NCBI GenBank assembly: GCA_035700805.1
Contig: DASSOG010000020.1
Location: 5,517-69,516, forward strand
Length of the DNA: 64,000 nucleotides
Direction: 5' to 3'
DNA from: JAGWRI01 sp035700805
Lineage (GTDB): Bacteria > Gemmatimonadota > Gemmatimonadetes > Gemmatimonadales > Gemmatimonadaceae
Below, in pieces: positions 17,579 through 25,832 of this stretch. The notes under the pieces were generated by a model. That model was not told where the DNA came from and did no database searches. It worked only from the letters and a program-made list of their open reading frames with translations. Position numbers and translations under genes: made by a program. How positions within the stretch are numbered: position 1 is the first letter of the stretch; every line of letters starts with the position of its first letter.

Positions 17579-18526
17579 CTACTTAAGCGCCTCGTTCAGC
17601 AGGGCCGCGAGCCGATAGCCTGCCAGCGCCACCTGCCGCTCGGCCACGCGCAGCGCCCGGGCGCGGTATGCCGGCGACGGCTCCTGCCCGCGCGTGACGT
17701 CCGTGTACACCACCGACTGCACCACCTGAAGACCGTCGCGCTCCCAGCCGGCCACGTTCGTGGCGGCCGCGGGGCCGGCCAGTGCGGCCAGCGGATCGGC
17801 CTGCTGGACGATGCCGGCCAGCCGGGTGGCGTAGGCAATGGAATCTTCATCCGCGCCGCGCGCGATGCCGATGTCCAGGATGTCGTCCCAGTAGCCGTGC
17901 AGGTTGTGCTGGTCGGCCAGGCGGAAGCGGTTGCCACCCAGGTCGCCGCGGGGCAGGGTGTCCTGCGGGTCAACCAGGGAACTGGTATGGAGCGGCTGGT
18001 GGATGTCGCCCACCAGGTGGATCAGCCAAACCAGGTCGACCGACTTGGTGGTGTCGGGCACCGCGGGGTCGGTCATCTGCGAACGGAAGAGCACGATCCG
18101 CTCGCCGGCATTGATGGAGTCCGGGCCGGTGCCAGGAATGTCGTATGGCTTGCCGTCCACGAACTTCCAGTAGAAGTCGGCATAGTGCCAGGTGGGCCGG
18201 TGGTAGGCGTGCGCCGGGTTGTCGCGGTCGCGGATCATGTCCGGCCAGGTGGCCGCGTTCAGGAAGAGCGCGCGATCGCGCTCCGCGTCGGTGCCAGTGG
18301 TGGGCCGGAGCGCCGCGAGGTGCGCCGCGGCGGGGCCGTGCATCAGCAGCTCCACGGCGCGCGCGCGGGCGTGTGGCGTCATGTGGTCCCAGGCGACGGC
18401 GGCAACGGTGCGATGGCCGGTGGGGTTCCACGCGGCGGCAAGCACCGGCGAGAGCAGGACGGCGGCCGCGACGCACGTGAGGACGGCGAGCGGGGTACGG
18501 AGGCCCCGGAGTTTTTGTGGCGACAT
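17579..18526 (-). CDS. S1/P1 family nuclease
   Basis: A 315-aa exported zinc nuclease. The signal peptide (LAVLTCVAAAVLLSPVLAAA) would leave a mature N terminus at Trp (WNPTGHRTVAAVAWDHM), as required in S1/P1 nucleases, where the terminal Trp ligates zinc. Further ligand motifs are ATWPDMIRDRD, WHYADFYW and HLVGDIHQPLH. The family cuts single-stranded DNA and RNA and removes 3' phosphates, probably for nutrient scavenging here. ATG 18526 is chosen from the signal peptide. Its start overlaps the region of the upstream synthase stop, so the two genes are contiguous. Confidence 0.9.
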   Translation of the reverse strand: MSPQKLRGLRTPLAVLTCVAAAVLLSPVLAAAWNPTGHRTVAAVAWDHMTPHARARAVELLMHGPAAAHLAALRPTTGTDAERDRALFLNAATWPDMIRDRDNPAHAYHRPTWHYADFYWKFVDGKPYDIPGTGPDSINAGERIVLFRSQMTDPAVPDTTKSVDLVWLIHLVGDIHQPLHTSSLVDPQDTLPRGDLGGNRFRLADQHNLHGYWDDILDIGIARGADEDSIAYATRLAGIVQQADPLAALAGPAAATNVAGWERDGLQVVQSVVYTDVTRGQEPSPAYRARALRVAERQVALAGYRLAALLNEALK

Positions 18527-18536
18527 GCCGCAGAAT

Positions 18537-19979
18537 CTAGCGGTACAGGTCTCCGCGGGTAGGAGGCAACGCCACCCGCCCCCGCGCGTCGGGCCTGGCA
18601 AAGAGCACCTGCGCCAGGCCGATCTGGCCTGAGTCGAACGCATGGGCAGACGCCGCCATGTACAGCCGCCACGTCCGGGCCGTGACCTCGTCCGTGAGGC
18701 GCACGGCGTCTGGCCACCGCTGTTCGAGGCGGTCCACCCACGCGCGCAGCGTGCGCACGTAATGGGGGCGCAGCGACTCGACGTCGCGGGTCTCGAACCC
18801 CGCGGACTCGGCCGTGCCGATTTCGAGCGCCAGCGGCACGAGTTGTCCGTCGGGGAACACGTGCCGGTCGATGAAGGAGCCCTCGTGCCAGGCCAGCCGG
18901 CGCAGCGCCGAGCGCCACCCCCGCGCGTGGCGCGTCGGCGCCTCGACGATGCCGTGGTTCATGAACAGCCCGCCCGGACGCAGCAGCCCGAACATCGTAT
19001 GGAAGTAGGTCTCCATCTGCGTGGGACCCAGATGTTCAAACATCCCGACACTCACGATCTTGTCAAAAGGATGCCCGGGGCGGAGGGCGCGGTAGTCCAG
19101 CACCTGGATGCCGGCGCGATCTTCCATGCCCTCGTTGCGAATACGCTGCCGGCCCCACGCCGCCTGTTGTTCACTGAGCGTGATGCCCGTGGCGCGCACG
19201 CCGTAGTGGCGCACCGCATGGCACACCAGCGCCCCCCATCCACAGCCCACGTCCAGCAGCGTCTCGCCCGGCTTCAGGCGCAGCTTGCGACACAGGTGAT
19301 CCAGCTTGTCGCGCTGCGCGTCGTCGAGGCTGGAGTCGGGGCTGGCAAAGTACGCGCAGGAGTACACCATGCGCCGGTCCAGCCAGAGCGCGTAGAAGTC
19401 GTTGCCCACGTCGTAGTGCGACTTGATGGCGGCGCTGTCGCGTGCCAGCGAATGCCGACGGGTGTGGCGGGCGCGCCCGTCCAGCCGTGACGCGTGGGCG
19501 GCGTCGCGGGCGGCTGTCTCGCGCGGCAGTCGGGTGGCGTGGTAACCCAGCCGAGCCAGGGCGCGTGGACGGCAGAGGCGGTCGCGGATTGCCGGGGCCA
19601 CGGCGGCGGCCGCTTCCAGGTTTCCTTCCACCTCCACGTCCCCGCGCATGACCGCCTCGCCGACACGCGATTCGGACGGTGGCCAGAACGCGGCCCGCAT
19701 CGAGGCCGCGGAGCGGAATCGCAACGTGAACTGGGCGGTGCCGACGCCGGCCGGTTCGTGGGCTTCGCCCCAGTACGCGATGGCGAAGTGTCGTTGGCTG
19801 GGCGGGCCGAATGCCACGCGGGCAACCGCCCGGGCGTGGATCAGCGCTTTTGGGTCGGAGGGCGGCTGCCGATCAGGTATCGGCTGAGCCTGCGATGTGC
19901 CCACCGGCGGCTCGAGCGTGCGCGCATTGCCGCGTAGCTGCGGGTCACCGGCGAGACGCGATGCGGAATGTGCAGTCAT
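18537..19979 (-). CDS. cfa: cyclopropane-fatty-acyl-phospholipid synthase
   Basis: A 480-aa SAM-dependent enzyme that methylenates double bonds of membrane phospholipid acyl chains. Diagnostic segments are IKSHYDVGNDFYALWLD, MVYSCAYF, the SAM loop LLDVGCGWGALV, ITLSEQQ and FDKIVSVGMFEHLG. The N-terminal ~60 residues are a Pro/Gln-rich extension not usual in the family, and the true start could be slightly later. Downstream is the S1/P1 nuclease gene. Confidence 0.92.
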   Translation of the reverse strand: MTAHSASRLAGDPQLRGNARTLEPPVGTSQAQPIPDRQPPSDPKALIHARAVARVAFGPPSQRHFAIAYWGEAHEPAGVGTAQFTLRFRSAASMRAAFWPPSESRVGEAVMRGDVEVEGNLEAAAAVAPAIRDRLCRPRALARLGYHATRLPRETAARDAAHASRLDGRARHTRRHSLARDSAAIKSHYDVGNDFYALWLDRRMVYSCAYFASPDSSLDDAQRDKLDHLCRKLRLKPGETLLDVGCGWGALVCHAVRHYGVRATGITLSEQQAAWGRQRIRNEGMEDRAGIQVLDYRALRPGHPFDKIVSVGMFEHLGPTQMETYFHTMFGLLRPGGLFMNHGIVEAPTRHARGWRSALRRLAWHEGSFIDRHVFPDGQLVPLALEIGTAESAGFETRDVESLRPHYVRTLRAWVDRLEQRWPDAVRLTDEVTARTWRLYMAASAHAFDSGQIGLAQVLFARPDARGRVALPPTRGDLYR

Positions 19980-20151
19980 CGGTCCCCGGTGTTAGCGTCT
20001 CTTGGAGTCTTATCAACGCCCCGGCGAGAATCAAGGGCCGGGGGTCCCGGTGGGCGACCCGGTTGCGTATCCTGCATAGACGGTGGTGGTCGCCCTCCGG
20101 CGGCCTGCAGCACGAATGCAACGGAACGCGACGATCCAGTGGAGGCGTGGC

Positions 20152-20778
20152 ATGCGGTGGACTCATGGAATCTGGCTGGGGGTGGTGCCCCTGGCGCTTG
20201 CGCAGGGGTGCCGGCCGGCCCGCGACTCGGCAGACTCGCCGCCACACAAGTCCGTGGTGCTCGGGGCGGTGATCAATCCGCCGGTGGTGCGCCCTGATAT
20301 CCAGATGACCTCCACCGACGGGTCCACATATGACTTTGGTGCGCGGACCCGGGGGCGCGTCACGCTGATCACGTTCGGCTACACGCACTGCCCGGATGTG
20401 TGCCCGGTGCACATGGCCAACATTGCCGCGGCGCTCAAGCGGCTCACGCCCGAGCAGCGAGCGCAGGTGTCGGTGGTGTTTGTCACCACCGATCCCACGC
20501 GCGACTCGCTGCCGCAGCTCCGTCGCTGGCTCGATTCATTTGATACGACGTTCGTGGGCCTGCGGGGCACGGACAGCCAACTGGCGGCCATGGAGCGGGC
20601 CTTTCACATCCCGCCGGCGCAGCGCGAATACCTGCCCGGCGGCGGCTACGCGGTGGGACATTCGGCGCAGGTCTTTGCGTTCACGCCGGACGACAGCGCG
20701 CACGTGATCTACCTGCCGGGCATGTCCAGCGACGATTACGTGCACGACATTCCGTATCTGCTGCGCGGGGAGTTCTGA
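20152..20778 (+). CDS. SCO1/SenC family copper protein (lipoprotein)
   Basis: A 208-aa thioredoxin-fold protein for cytochrome oxidase copper-A assembly. It has a lipoprotein signal ending LALAQGC, the copper-binding CxxxC in GYTHCPDVCPVH and the conserved His in GGYAVGHSAQVF. ATG 20152 is preceded by GGAGG seven bases upstream, which decides the start. The downstream PCu(A)C-like gene overlaps its stop by one base, so the pair likely passes copper to the oxidase in the periplasm. Confidence 0.92.
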   Translation: MRWTHGIWLGVVPLALAQGCRPARDSADSPPHKSVVLGAVINPPVVRPDIQMTSTDGSTYDFGARTRGRVTLITFGYTHCPDVCPVHMANIAAALKRLTPEQRAQVSVVFVTTDPTRDSLPQLRRWLDSFDTTFVGLRGTDSQLAAMERAFHIPPAQREYLPGGGYAVGHSAQVFAFTPDDSAHVIYLPGMSSDDYVHDIPYLLRGEF

Positions 20779-21263
20779 TGCGCGTCGGGGGGCGGGTGGG
20801 CGTGTGGGTGGCCGCGGTGCTGGGGCTGGCGCTGGCGGGGTGTCGTGTGGTGCCCGTGCAGGCGCCGGACGTCGCGGGCGTCTCAAACGCGTATCTCGTG
20901 ATGCCGGCGCCTGGGTCGCCCGCGGTGCTCTACCTGTGGGCGCGAAACCCCACCCCCGTGGCCGACACGATCCTTGCCGTGTGGGTGGCCGGCGCCGACA
21001 GCGCGTCAGCCCATGGCACCATGGCCATGGGGAATGGCATGGAGCATATGATGGCGATCGGCGCGGTGGCGGTGCCCGCGCGCGACACCATTCGCTTTGC
21101 CCCGGGCGGCATGCACGTGATGGTGTTCGGACCGCCACCCACGCTGCACCCGGGCGACTCCGTGCAGGTGACGGTGGGCTTCCGCCGCATGGGCGAGGTG
21201 AACGCCTGGGCGACGGTGATCACGTACGCCCAGGTGGACTCCCTCGTGGAGCGCGGCCGCTAG
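20778..21263 (+). CDS. PCu(A)C-type copper chaperone (lipoprotein)
   Basis: A 161-aa DUF461/PCu(A)C protein. The lipobox is GLALAGC. The Met/His copper site is visible as GTMAMGNGMEHM followed by GGMHVMVFG, the H-M...H-x-M pattern of the family. It binds Cu(I) outside the cytoplasm and hands it to SCO1 or directly to oxidase. The start overlaps the SCO1 gene (TGATG), indicating one operon. It ends six bases from the convergent M28 peptidase gene. Confidence 0.88.
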   Translation: MRVGGRVGVWVAAVLGLALAGCRVVPVQAPDVAGVSNAYLVMPAPGSPAVLYLWARNPTPVADTILAVWVAGADSASAHGTMAMGNGMEHMMAIGAVAVPARDTIRFAPGGMHVMVFGPPPTLHPGDSVQVTVGFRRMGEVNAWATVITYAQVDSLVERGR

Positions 21264-21269
21264 CGCGGG

Positions 21270-22760
21270 CTATCTGGTGGGGCGCCCGCCCGGATTCCAC
21301 CTGGGCGCCGGACCGTTGGCCAGCAGCTCCACCGCGTTTACGCCGGCGTTGATCACGCCGGCCATGTGCACGAAGTCCACCTTGGAGACCTCGTCGCCCG
21401 GCTGGTGGTAGTCGTCGTGCAGGTTGAAGGTGGAGAGCGTGTGCGCCGGAATGCCCATGCGCGCGAACGCGATGTTGTCGCTGCGCTCAAAAAAGTGCTG
21501 GTCGGGGCGCTTGTCCGGGACAATGGGCAGCCCGGCCGCGGCGAACATCTGCCCCATGGTGGAACGCTCATATCCGGTGAGCCACGCCCGGCCCGATCCG
21601 CCCGCCAGGGAGTCGGGGCGGCCGATCATCTCGATCTCCAGGTTGGCGGTCATGGCGGCGAGCGGGCGGACGGGATGGGCGATATACCAGTTGGTGCCCA
21701 GCAGGCCCACCTCTTCGCCGGTGGTGGTGATGAAGACCAGCGTCCGCCGCGGCGGCGGGCCGGCCTTGATCACGCGGGCGATCTCGAGCACGGCGGTGGT
21801 GCCGGAGCCGTCGTCATCAGCGCCGTTATAGATGGAATCGCCGCCGGGCGTGGCGGGCGTACGAATTCCCAGATGGTCGTAGTGCGCATCCACCAGCACC
21901 ACGTCGTCCTTGAGGGCCGGGTCCACGCCGGGGATGATGCCCACCACGTTGCCGCCGAGGGCCGGCGTATCGGTAAAGCGCGCGCCGCCGCGCACCGTCC
22001 CCCCGGCCATGCCGGGTGTCGCATCGGACAGCGGCGCGCCGAGCAGCGCCTGGGCGGCGCCGGTGGTGATGGAGAGCATCTGCGGTCCGGGCGCCGGCGT
22101 GGCGTTCGGATCCTTGACCAGGATGGCGCCGGGTTGCGCCGTCGCGCTGCGCAGGAGGAACGCGGGCAGCGTGTTGCCCACCACCGTGGCCACGCCGGCC
22201 GCCTGCGCCAGCGCGGGATCCCCGCCAAAGCCGCCGCGCCCGCGGCTCCGGCCCTGGCCCGCGCTCGCGGGCTGGGTGAGGATCACCAGCTTGCCGCGCA
22301 CCATGTCGGGTGAGAGCGGGTGGAGCGTGTCGCCCGCGACGCCGCCGTAGATCACCGACACTCCATCAATGCTGCGGGGCAGGGCGCCGCGCGGTGTGCT
22401 GGCCACGAAGTCGGTGAGGGCGTGGAGCGTGGAGTTGCCGGTGGTGATCTCCGACTCGGCGTCGAACCGCCGGTGCACCATCGGGACATGCTGGAAGTAG
22501 CCGCTGTCGCCGGCCGGCTGGAGCCCGGCGGCCTGCATCTGTTGCGCAATGAACTTCGCGGCGCGCATGGAGCCGACGGTGCCCGTGCCGCGTCCCTCCA
22601 TGGAGTCGTCGGCCAGCGCGGACAGGATGCCGCGGACGTGCGCCGGCGTGACGGTCATGAGCGTCGCGGGGGGCGCCGCGGTCTGCACGGATGGCGCGTG
22701 GCATGCGGTGGCGCCCACGAACAGCGCGACGGCGAAGGGGATGCGGGAGGCGGATGACAT
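21270..22760 (-). CDS. M28 family metallopeptidase (lipoprotein)
   Basis: A 496-aa aminopeptidase-like protein. The lipobox is FVGATAC. Co-catalytic zinc motifs are VDAHYDHLG, NGADDDGSGTTAVLE, TTGEEVGLLG, NLEIEMIGRPD and the late His in FNLHDDYHQPGD. A protease-associated (PA) insert lies between about residues 130 and 270, containing a Gly/Arg run (SRGRGGFGG). It probably trims peptides at the cell surface or in the periplasm. ATG 22760 is chosen from the lipoprotein signal; upstream in-frame starts would displace it. Confidence 0.9.
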   Translation of the reverse strand: MSSASRIPFAVALFVGATACHAPSVQTAAPPATLMTVTPAHVRGILSALADDSMEGRGTGTVGSMRAAKFIAQQMQAAGLQPAGDSGYFQHVPMVHRRFDAESEITTGNSTLHALTDFVASTPRGALPRSIDGVSVIYGGVAGDTLHPLSPDMVRGKLVILTQPASAGQGRSRGRGGFGGDPALAQAAGVATVVGNTLPAFLLRSATAQPGAILVKDPNATPAPGPQMLSITTGAAQALLGAPLSDATPGMAGGTVRGGARFTDTPALGGNVVGIIPGVDPALKDDVVLVDAHYDHLGIRTPATPGGDSIYNGADDDGSGTTAVLEIARVIKAGPPPRRTLVFITTTGEEVGLLGTNWYIAHPVRPLAAMTANLEIEMIGRPDSLAGGSGRAWLTGYERSTMGQMFAAAGLPIVPDKRPDQHFFERSDNIAFARMGIPAHTLSTFNLHDDYHQPGDEVSKVDFVHMAGVINAGVNAVELLANGPAPRWNPGGRPTR

Positions 22761-22907
22761 GGGATGGTCGAGACGGAAAAGGTTGGCGCGTAGCATGGGG
22801 CGCGGCGCGGCGTCCCTGCAAGCGGCGGGAGGGCCGACGCTCAAGATACCGCGTGGGCTGGCACGCGTCGCCCCCTTGCGCGGTCTCAGGGCCGAGACCA
22901 TGCTTCA

Positions 22908-22962
22908 GCCGGGTGATGGAGCTCACCCCGAACCGCCGGGGCAACGGCTGATGGCTCCTACG
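22908..22962 (+). ncRNA. fluoride riboswitch (crcB motif)
   Basis: The sequence GGGTGATGGAGCTCACCCC, then GAACCGCCGGGGCAACGG, then CTGATGGCTCCTAC follows the fluoride aptamer: P1 helix with GATG, the AACCGCC pseudoknot strand, and the GCTGATGGCTCCTAC closing segment. It lies 26 bases before the crcB fluoride channel start. The expression platform is compact: a G5 run and a T8 run directly precede the ATG, so control could be by termination or by access to the GGGGG ribosome site. Confidence 0.93.
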
Positions 22963-22987
22963 CAACGCATGCGCGGGGGTTTTTTTT

Positions 22988-23413
22988 ATGTCTGGAACAT
23001 CCGTGGGCCGGCTGATGGTCAACAGTGGGTATGTGGCCGTTGGGGCGGCGCTGGGTGGTGTGCTGCGGTACCTCGCCACGGTCTGGATCCAGGGCCGCGC
23101 GGGGCCGGGGTTCCCCATCGCCACGCTGGTCATCAACGTGAGCGGATCGCTGCTGCTGGGAATCGTGATGGGGCTGGTGGCCGAGAGCACGATCGTGGGC
23201 CCGGGATCGCAGTTGCTCCTGGCTACGGGGCTGTGCGGAGGCTTCACCACGTTTTCGACCTTCAGCTACGAGACCTTCGGACTCCTGCGCCTGGGCGCGT
23301 ACGGGCAGACGGCAACGTACGTCGGGGCGAGTGTCGTGCTGTCGCTGGGGGCCATGTTCGTGGGGTTTGCGCTGGCGCGTACGGTAGTCCAGGGCGTGCG
23401 CGGCGCGGCATAA
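22988..23413 (+). CDS. crcB: fluoride ion channel CrcB/Fluc
   Basis: A 141-aa four-helix membrane protein. Signature residues are GGVLRYL, FPIATLVINVSGSLLLG (channel Asn) and TGLCGGFTTFSTFSYE (the Phe-box TFSTF). As a homodimer it exports fluoride. The fluoride riboswitch immediately upstream supports the call and means the gene is induced by fluoride. The ATG directly follows a T8 run, with GGGGG at 22975-22979 as the ribosome site. Confidence 0.95.
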   Translation: MSGTSVGRLMVNSGYVAVGAALGGVLRYLATVWIQGRAGPGFPIATLVINVSGSLLLGIVMGLVAESTIVGPGSQLLLATGLCGGFTTFSTFSYETFGLLRLGAYGQTATYVGASVVLSLGAMFVGFALARTVVQGVRGAA

Positions 23414-23424
23414 TTGCGGCGCGC

Positions 23425-23430
23425 TATATT
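23425..23430 (+). promoter_or_regulatory. -10-like hexamer directly before dtd (leaderless start?)
   Basis: TATATT ends seven bases before the dtd ATG (23437), so a transcript would begin at or next to the start codon. There is no Shine-Dalgarno sequence between them and no good -35. Three other genes in this window show a similar arrangement. Confidence 0.4.
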
Positions 23431-23436
23431 CGCCGC

Positions 23437-23874
23437 ATGCGCATCCTGCTCCAGCGCGTGTCGCGCGCCGAAGTCCGCACAGGCGATCGCGTCACGGGTC
23501 GCATCGAGCGCGGATTCCTGCTGCTGGTGGGCTTCACGCACGGTGACACGGAGCAGCAGCTGACGTGGATGGCGGACAAGGTCCTGGGGCTTCGCCTGTT
23601 CGGCGACGCGGCCGGCAAGATGAACCTCGCGCTGGCCGACGTGGATGGCGCGCTCCTGGTCGTGTCGCAGTTCACCCTGTACGGCGACGCGGCCAAGGGA
23701 CGCCGCCCCAGCTTCATCGACGCGGCGCGACCCGACGTGGCCATCCCGCTTTACGAACGATTCATCGCGCTGCTGCGGGCACGCGGGGGCCGCGTGGAGA
23801 CGGGGGAATTTGGCGCGATGATGGACGTGGAACTCGTGAACGACGGCCCGGTGACTCTATGGCTGGAGAAGTAG
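23437..23874 (+). CDS. dtd: D-aminoacyl-tRNA deacylase
   Basis: A 145-aa homodimeric enzyme that removes D-amino acids (and glycine) mischarged on tRNA. It begins MRILLQRVSRAEV and carries the two signatures VVSQFTLYGD and the cross-subunit Gly-cisPro in NDGPVTLWLE. Length is exactly that of the family. The stop overlaps the maf start region, so the two genes are coupled. Confidence 0.95.
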   Translation: MRILLQRVSRAEVRTGDRVTGRIERGFLLLVGFTHGDTEQQLTWMADKVLGLRLFGDAAGKMNLALADVDGALLVVSQFTLYGDAAKGRRPSFIDAARPDVAIPLYERFIALLRARGGRVETGEFGAMMDVELVNDGPVTLWLEK

Positions 23875-24476
23875 TGCGCCCGCGCGTGGTGCTCGCCTCG
23901 GCGTCGCCGCGGCGGCGGCAGTTGCTGACGCTCGTGGGCATTCCGCATGACGTGCAGCCCGCCGACCTGGATGAGACGGTGCGGGCGGACGAGGAGCCCG
24001 CGGCTTACGTGGAGCGCCTGTCCCGCGCGAAGGCCAGCGCGTCGGGCGACGCGGAGGCCGTGACCATCGGCAGCGACACGACCGTCGTAGTGGACGGCGC
24101 CATCCTGGCCAAGCCCGAGTCTCCTGCCGACGCGGCGCGGATGCTGCGGCAACTGGCCGGCCGCTCGCACGAGGTGTTGACGGGCGTGGCGGTGGCGTGG
24201 CACGGGCAGGTGGAATCGGGGGTGGAGCGGGTATCAGTTACGTTCCGCGACCTCACGGACGAGGAGATCGCGTGCTACGTGGCCACGGGTGAGCCGATGG
24301 ACAAGGCGGGCGCGTACGGCATCCAGGGCTTTGGCGCCACGCTCGTCACGCGGGTGGACGGGGACTATTTCGCGGTGATGGGCCTGCCGGTGAACCGGAT
24401 GGTGCGGCTGCTCGAACGCCTGGGCCTGCGCTACCGGTTTGGCGCGCTGGAGGCGGTCGCGGACTCAGCCGGCTGA
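23859..24476 (+). CDS. maf: Maf-family nucleotide pyrophosphatase
   Basis: A 205-aa house-cleaning phosphatase of the Maf/YhdE type, hydrolysing dTTP/UTP or methylated nucleotides. Motifs are LASASPRRRQLL, TIGSDTTVVVDG, KPESPADAARML, and AYGIQGFGATLV. Two starts are possible: ATG 23859 inside dtd, or GTG 23874 overlapping the dtd stop (TAGTG); family alignments favour a start close to the LASASPRR motif, so GTG 23874 may be the real one. It ends inside the convergent GT9 gene by 12 bases. Confidence 0.93.
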   Translation: MAGEVVRPRVVLASASPRRRQLLTLVGIPHDVQPADLDETVRADEEPAAYVERLSRAKASASGDAEAVTIGSDTTVVVDGAILAKPESPADAARMLRQLAGRSHEVLTGVAVAWHGQVESGVERVSVTFRDLTDEEIACYVATGEPMDKAGAYGIQGFGATLVTRVDGDYFAVMGLPVNRMVRLLERLGLRYRFGALEAVADSAG

Positions 24477-25541
24477 CGCGCGGCCGTACTGCGGGCCGTA
24501 CGCGTCGCGCCACCGCTCCACCCGATCCATCACGTGTTGCACGGTGATGCGTGGCATGCGGCCCGGGCGGTTTTCCATCGAGATGGGGTAGGCTTCGCCG
24601 GGCTCGCCGTACGCGTCGATCATGAGGTCATGGAACTTCCGGTATGGGCCGGTGCGCTTGGGATTGGTGTATCCCAGCAGGCTCACCACCGGACGGTCGA
24701 GGGCGACGGCCATGTGCAGCGGCCCCGTGTCGGGGCTGAGCACCAGCGCCGCGCCGTCCAGGATGCCCACCAGGTTGCGCAGCCCGCTGCCCAGCGCGGA
24801 GCGCGGCTTCACCGACGCCTGCTCCAGGATCACCTGCTCGGCGCGCAGCTCGCGGGCCGAACGCCCGCCCACCAGCACCGGCTGCATTCCGAAATCATGA
24901 TACAGCGCGTCGCAGACCTGCGCCCAGCGTTCCGGCGCCCAATCCTTCTCGGGCTTGCTCGTGGCCACCACGATCGCCGCGGCGGGTCGGTCCATGGGGG
25001 CGTAGAACTCCCGCTGCCAGGCACGCTCCGCCGGCCAGGGGCCCAGGTCCCACGTGACGGGCTCGGGGCGGACGCCCAGCTCCACCAGGAACTCGAAGTA
25101 CTGGTCCTGGACGTGCTGGCCCTCGTGGGCGGGAATCTTCCGGTTGGTGAACAGCCAGTTCATGTCGCGCGCGCGCGCCCGGTCAAACCCCAGCTTGATG
25201 GGCGCACGCGTGAAGGACGTGACGAGTCCCGCCTTGAAGTACACCTGCAGGTTGATGACCACGTCGAATGGACGACTGGCCAGCGCGCGCCGGATGTCGG
25301 TGAACGCGCGCCAGCCGCGGCGCCGGTCGAACTCCACGATCTCGTCCACCGCACGGTGCCCGCGCACCAGCGTGGCCGGGCCCGGCTGCAGGATCCAGGT
25401 GAGGTGGCTGGCCGGCCGGGCGCGCTTGAGCGCCTGCACCACGGGCAGGGCGTGCACCGCGTCGCCCACGGCGCTCATCATCACCAGGCCGATGCGGTCC
25501 ATCGGGGCGTCGATCATCGGGAGAAGATAGTCGAATCGCAT
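24465..25541 (-). CDS. GT9 family glycosyltransferase (heptosyltransferase-like)
   Basis: A 358-aa ADP-heptose:LPS heptosyltransferase-like enzyme. It shows MDRIGLVMMSAVGDAVHALPVVQALKRARP at the start, VVINLQVYFKAGLVT, and the donor-site region VLSPDTGPLHMAVALDRPVVSLLG with YTNPKRTGPY. It acts on lipopolysaccharide core synthesis at the inner membrane. The start could also be ATG 25517 (MIDAPMDR), which has a TATCTT hexamer six bases upstream and matches the family's usual N terminus better. Confidence 0.88.
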   Translation of the reverse strand: MRFDYLLPMIDAPMDRIGLVMMSAVGDAVHALPVVQALKRARPASHLTWILQPGPATLVRGHRAVDEIVEFDRRRGWRAFTDIRRALASRPFDVVINLQVYFKAGLVTSFTRAPIKLGFDRARARDMNWLFTNRKIPAHEGQHVQDQYFEFLVELGVRPEPVTWDLGPWPAERAWQREFYAPMDRPAAAIVVATSKPEKDWAPERWAQVCDALYHDFGMQPVLVGGRSARELRAEQVILEQASVKPRSALGSGLRNLVGILDGAALVLSPDTGPLHMAVALDRPVVSLLGYTNPKRTGPYRKFHDLMIDAYGEPGEAYPISMENRPGRMPRITVQHVMDRVERWRDAYGPQYGRASAG

Positions 25542-25648
25542 GCCCACGGCCGCTGGCGCGGGCCGGCCTGCCGCGATTGAAACGGCAACTGTCGCCGGCG
25601 GGTCGCGCCTGCGTGGACCGTGTTGGCAAGGGAAGGTCCAGGAGGTGC

Positions 25649-25790
25649 GATACGGACGGTACGGAGTGCAACGGACGGGACTGAGAACTTCAGGGTTCAT
25701 GCTGAACACAGCACGGGTATCGCGCGCCGCCGCCCTTCAGGAACGTCCGTGCACGTCCGTGTACTCCGTGTACTCCGTGTACTCCGTATC
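25649..25790. repeat. GATACGGA/TCCGTATC inverted-repeat element, copy A
   Basis: The gene-free stretch 25542-25832 holds an imperfect long inverted repeat. It starts with GATACGGACGGTACGGAG (25649) and closes with a right arm ending TCCGTATC (25790). The right arm contains three perfect tandem copies of TCCGTGTAC (25756-25782). Similar elements occur at 39228-39382 and 61298-61405. Nothing else is recognisable in this spacer. Confidence 0.65.
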
Positions 25791-25832
25791 AACTGACGGC
25801 GAGTGGCACGCGCGTTCGCGTACCCGGAATGA

